A DNA stretch of 9,392 bases, from contig CALZMY010000245.1 in the NCBI GenBank assembly GCA_945788675.1, forward strand, positions 1 through 9,392, written 5' to 3'. The notes below the pieces were generated by a model that ran no database searches, was not told the origin of the DNA, and was given only the letters and a program-made list of their open reading frames with translations. Numbering within the stretch: position 1 is the stretch's first letter; every line of letters begins with the position of its first letter. The position numbers were made by a program, and so were the translations under genes. Below are positions 6,846 through 9,392 of the stretch, piece after piece. Origin of the DNA: an uncultured Gammaproteobacteria bacterium. GTDB taxonomy: Bacteria; Pseudomonadota; Gammaproteobacteria; SZUA-140.

Positions 6846-7136
6846 ATGCCACCAGCAGCAAGAATTACCGATATGCATACCTGCCCAATGGTGACCGGGG
6901 TGGTACCGCATGTCGGCGGGCCGGTGGTTGGCCCGGGTGCGCCAACGGTATTGATTGGTAAAATGCCCGCCGCCGTTGTCGGCGATAGTTGTGTCTGCGT
7001 GGGGCCGCCTGACACGATTGCCAAAGGTTCTGCTACTGTCATGATCACTAATAAACCAGCAGCCAGATTGGGTGACTCGACCGCGCATGGTGGCAGTGTA
7101 GTGTTGGGTTGTGTCACCGTAATCATCGGTGGTTAG
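6846..7136 (+). CDS. PAAR-repeat spike-tip protein (Afp10/Pvc10-like)
   Basis: The 96-residue protein caps and sharpens the spike. Two PAAR-type segments are visible: PAARITDMHTCPM at residues 3-15 and PAARLGDSTAHGG at 71-83. A further MPAAVVGDSCVCVGPPD segment lies at 40-56. Candidate zinc ligands at the tip are His11, His22, Cys49 or Cys51, and His81, in line with the Cys/His site of the family. The protein is a bare tip, without a fused effector domain. Cysteines at 13, 49, 51 and 89 make it cysteine-rich for its size. It lies before the gp25 gene; in Afp and PVC the order is gp25 then PAAR. Confidence 0.95.
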   Translation: MPPAARITDMHTCPMVTGVVPHVGGPVVGPGAPTVLIGKMPAAVVGDSCVCVGPPDTIAKGSATVMITNKPAARLGDSTAHGGSVVLGCVTVIIGG

Positions 7137-7143
7137 AACGACA

Positions 7144-7575
7144 ATGGCTAAGGTGAGTACCGATAAACAGTTTCTGGGAACAGGGTGGGGATTTCCGCCT
7201 GTGTTTACAAAAAGCGCCAATGCGATGAGTGTATCGATGGTGTCCAATGAAGAGGATATCAATGAAAGCCTCCGCATATTGCTGAGTACTTCGCCCGGGG
7301 AGCGGGTGATGTATCCGGCCTACGGCTGCGGCCTGAAAAAAAGGGTGTTTGAGCAGATTGATGAAAGTGTAATGACCGCACTAAAGGATGACATTGCCCG
7401 TGCGGTGCTCTTTTTTGAGCCACGGATTACGTTGAATAGAATCGATGTGGATCTGGATGACCAGTTCAATGGCTGTGTGCGATTCTGCCTTAATTATACC
7501 GTGCGAACGACAAATAACAGAAGTAACATCGTTTATCCGTTCTACATTAGTGAAGGGACCAATGTGCGTCTTTGA
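7144..7575 (+). CDS. gp25-like baseplate wedge protein (Afp9/Pvc9, GPW/gp25 family)
   Basis: This 143-residue protein belongs to the T4 gp25 family, which joins the baseplate to the first sheath ring and helps start sheath assembly. Seen here are FLGTGWGFPPVF at residues 10-21, the conserved acidic EED at 36-38, and then SLRILLSTSPGERVM leading to YGCGL at 60-64, the family core. An upstream GTG at 7129 is in frame and overlaps the PAAR gene, but it would add MVRTT, which does not fit the family. The ATG at 7144 is therefore chosen, with a poor site GGTGG at 7128-7132. Translation is probably coupled to PAAR, whose stop lies only seven bases upstream. Confidence 0.93.
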   Translation: MAKVSTDKQFLGTGWGFPPVFTKSANAMSVSMVSNEEDINESLRILLSTSPGERVMYPAYGCGLKKRVFEQIDESVMTALKDDIARAVLFFEPRITLNRIDVDLDDQFNGCVRFCLNYTVRTTNNRSNIVYPFYISEGTNVRL

Positions 7576-7597
7576 TGTCAGGATATAGAGCATAACA

Positions 7598-9392
7598 ATG
7601 AAGGATTACGGTTTTAATACCAGCGTTTCAGACGGAAGTGACCAGGGCCAGCGCGAGCCGCTGGCATTTCGTGCTGGCTATTTTAATGTCGATGAAATGA
7701 CCTTTGAAGTGTTGCTGTCGATGGCATCTGAATATGCTGCAACGATTAATTACTACAATGTTGCTAATCAGAAAGAGGGGAGTTGGGCAGCATTATTTAA
7801 TTCCAATGAAGCCGTGATCATGGCGTTGATTGCAACCAGTGATGTGCAAAGCATTGAATCTGGCTTTACAAGGCTCGGTATGTCTGAGCTGACAGAACCC
7901 GCAGCGTATGTGATAGGTGTGGCGGCTAAACTTGACTTCTGGTTGCAGCGTCTCACGGTGGCGCCTACAGCATCAGCTGCACAGCTACGCAGTAACATCC
8001 ACGATATGATCGGTGCTAATCTGTTGCCAGGATTGCATACGGCTGCTGAGGTTATGCTTCGTTCAGACAGTGCGGATGCAAGCGTTGCGATGGCTGATGT
8101 TAGTCACCTTAGCACAGTATGGGGTGCCACCACTGCTGAGGGCCAGTATACCTTTAGGCATGCGGCAGAAGTAGATCTCGATAATCATGAAGCGGTCGTT
8201 GAGCAGCTAGGGGCTGCGCTGCTAAAGATGACGGCGAGTATCCGATATCTTAAGACGTTGGTAGCCGATATGCTGGAACATTCACTGCAAAGCGAGTCGC
8301 ATGAGCCGGCCATCGGTCTGTTTATGGTTTTTTTGCGGCTCTATGAAGTTGCGCAACAACGACTCAACCGTTTTAGCGCACGCCATCTTGATTTTTATTA
8401 TCGTGATTGCCTGAATACCGCGCCACGTGGCCGGCAGTCCGAGAGTCTTTTTTTGAAATTTGAACCGGCGGCTGCGACAGGTGAATTTCTTGTGGATAGA
8501 GAGATTGCTTTCTCTGCGGATAAAAACCGCTCTGCTGGCGAGCGGTTACATTATCTTACGACACCGCTACTGGTCAGGCCTGCCTCTGTAAATGCTTTAC
8601 AGACACTATTTTTGCAACGTAATTTACTTGTCTCCCCTGAGTGTGAGCTGGGGCATGTGACGCGCATTAAGGCATATAAACGTAGCCAGTCAGCGACTGA
8701 GTTACCTTCAGCTGTAGAACCCATGCCGCTCTTTGGTAGCGCAAAGCGTGGCATGAAATTGAATGGCCTTGCTGATGCCGAGATCGGCTTTTGTGTTGCA
8801 TCACCGCTGCTGGCATTGAAAGAAGGACGCAGAGAGATTGAGCTCTCTATCGATTTTTCGATGCCCGATGCAGCATCTGTTGATGCGGAATTTAATGACG
8901 TTAACAGTGTTAACTCTTGCGAGACCTTTAAAAAGTGGTTTGGGAAAATTTTCAGTTACTATCTGCTGAGTGGTGAATCCTTCCTCAATGATCAGCGGCA
9001 CAGCAGGCTTGTTGAGCTTGTGACAGAATATGGTGGCGATGATGGGGTCTGTCTATCGTTATTGAAAAGGTCATGGCAGGACCTCTTTTACCGTTTATTT
9101 AGCAGGCCTTTCGCGATTACATTGAGTGGCGAAAGCGGTTGGTTGGAGGTCAAAGAGTATCTTGTTGCGCCTGCAATAGAGGATGATGGCGGTGTCAATA
9201 GCGGCCTCAAAATTTCACTTTCACTAGGGCATGACGTTGAAGCAGTGATGTCTTATGATGCCGAAGTGCATGGTGGAAATCGCAATTGTAGCGTACCGAT
9301 GATCAATGTGTGTCTTGACCCTGAGGCCAGTTTTTTTGCTTATTCGTTGCTGAATTCGGTGACAATTAAAAGTGTAGAAGTTGAGGTTGCGG
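7598..9392 (+). CDS. Large baseplate wedge protein of the Afp11/Afp12 group, partial (3' end outside window)
   Basis: The frame from the ATG at 7598 stays open for 598 codons to the edge of the window, so the C terminus is missing. The start is 22 bases after the gp25 stop; ATAGAG at 7585-7590 is a weak ribosome site and CAGGAT at 7579-7584 is another, more distant one. The N terminus contains FRAGYFNVDEMTFEVLL (about residues 26-42) and INYYN (50-54), which recall the opening of large eCIS baseplate proteins with the pattern 'D.R...DLL.F...Y...INYYN'. The motif ARHLDFYYRDCL (about 261-272) is the best clue; an HLDFYYR(D/E)VL motif is common in Afp11/Afp12-type wedge proteins. Such proteins, akin to T4 gp6/gp7, make the ring around the spike hub. 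Which of the two it is cannot be settled from this fragment. Similarity beyond the motifs appears low. Confidence 0.82.
   Translation, partial: MKDYGFNTSVSDGSDQGQREPLAFRAGYFNVDEMTFEVLLSMASEYAATINYYNVANQKEGSWAALFNSNEAVIMALIATSDVQSIESGFTRLGMSELTEPAAYVIGVAAKLDFWLQRLTVAPTASAAQLRSNIHDMIGANLLPGLHTAAEVMLRSDSADASVAMADVSHLSTVWGATTAEGQYTFRHAAEVDLDNHEAVVEQLGAALLKMTASIRYLKTLVADMLEHSLQSESHEPAIGLFMVFLRLYEVAQQRLNRFSARHLDFYYRDCLNTAPRGRQSESLFLKFEPAAATGEFLVDREIAFSADKNRSAGERLHYLTTPLLVRPASVNALQTLFLQRNLLVSPECELGHVTRIKAYKRSQSATELPSAVEPMPLFGSAKRGMKLNGLADAEIGFCVASPLLALKEGRREIELSIDFSMPDAASVDAEFNDVNSVNSCETFKKWFGKIFSYYLLSGESFLNDQRHSRLVELVTEYGGDDGVCLSLLKRSWQDLFYRLFSRPFAITLSGESGWLEVKEYLVAPAIEDDGGVNSGLKISLSLGHDVEAVMSYDAEVHGGNRNCSVPMINVCLDPEASFFAYSLLNSVTIKSVEVEVA

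Noticed and set aside
6918..6985. Short GC-rich inverted repeats such as GGGCC/GGCCC and CGCCG/CGGCG inside the PAAR gene
   Set aside because: Stems are only five base pairs and lie in coding sequence rich in Gly, Pro and Ala codons, so chance is sufficient.
6786..7277. 163-codon open frame on the minus strand over PAAR and the start of gp25
   Set aside because: It is antisense to two clearly recognised genes, and its translation resembles no family and is rich in His, Thr and Arg as expected of a shadow frame.
41..7575. Type VI secretion system or Myoviridae prophage interpretation, suggested by VgrG, PAAR and sheath genes
   Set aside because: No TssJLM/TssK or ClpV-like genes and no capsid or lysis genes are seen, while DUF4255, DUF5908 and the LysM hub in this order are eCIS marks. 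Flanks are not visible, so this is strong but not final.
7598..9392. Toxin or effector cargo at the 3' end
   Set aside because: The frame follows gp25 directly and carries baseplate-type motifs (INYYN, HLDFYYRDC); no catalytic toxin motif was seen.

Overview
The window carries eleven genes, all on the + strand and tightly packed. They are structural genes of a contractile injection system related to phage tails, of the extracellular type (eCIS: Serratia Afp, Photorhabdus PVC, MAC and AlgoCIS-like particles). This assignment comes from recognising protein families by eye; no search was run. Codon use, moderate GC, and clear AGGAGG-type ribosome sites suggest a Gram-negative, probably gammaproteobacterial, host. 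The sequence does not fix the taxon.

Layout. Bases 1-616 hold a leader and a DUF4255 (Afp16/Pvc16-like) tube/sheath-terminating cap protein. Bases 628-1500 encode a 290-residue protein of unknown function. The contractile part follows: one sheath gene (1522-3057), an AT-rich spacer with a strong ribosome site, the main inner-tube protein (3122-3580), a perfect 14-bp hairpin (3594-3632), and a second tube-fold protein (3661-4134) that probably joins tube to spike. The baseplate and tip part comes next: a small DUF5908 protein (4139-4309), an Afp7-like LysM protein (4318-4992), a VgrG/Afp8-like spike (4996-6789), a PAAR tip (6846-7136), a gp25-like wedge protein (7144-7575), and the first 598 codons of a large wedge protein of the Afp11/Afp12 group (7598 to the end, cut by the window edge).

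How the parts fit. Sheath and tube proteins would stack in many copies around and along the particle. The cap protein closes the far end. The second tube protein, LysM protein and spike form the axis of the baseplate, PAAR sharpens it, and gp25 with the large wedge protein holds the sheath to the baseplate and triggers contraction. Tail fibre, tape measure, AAA+ ATPase and cargo genes, usual in such loci, are absent here and would be expected outside the window.

Departures from the Afp/PVC layout are: one sheath gene in the window instead of three, the cap gene first instead of last, PAAR before gp25, and an unknown gene between cap and sheath. The hairpin placed just after the tube gene could set the ratio of the abundant tube to the few-copy baseplate proteins. 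No RNA genes, mobile elements, CRISPR arrays or toxin genes were seen.
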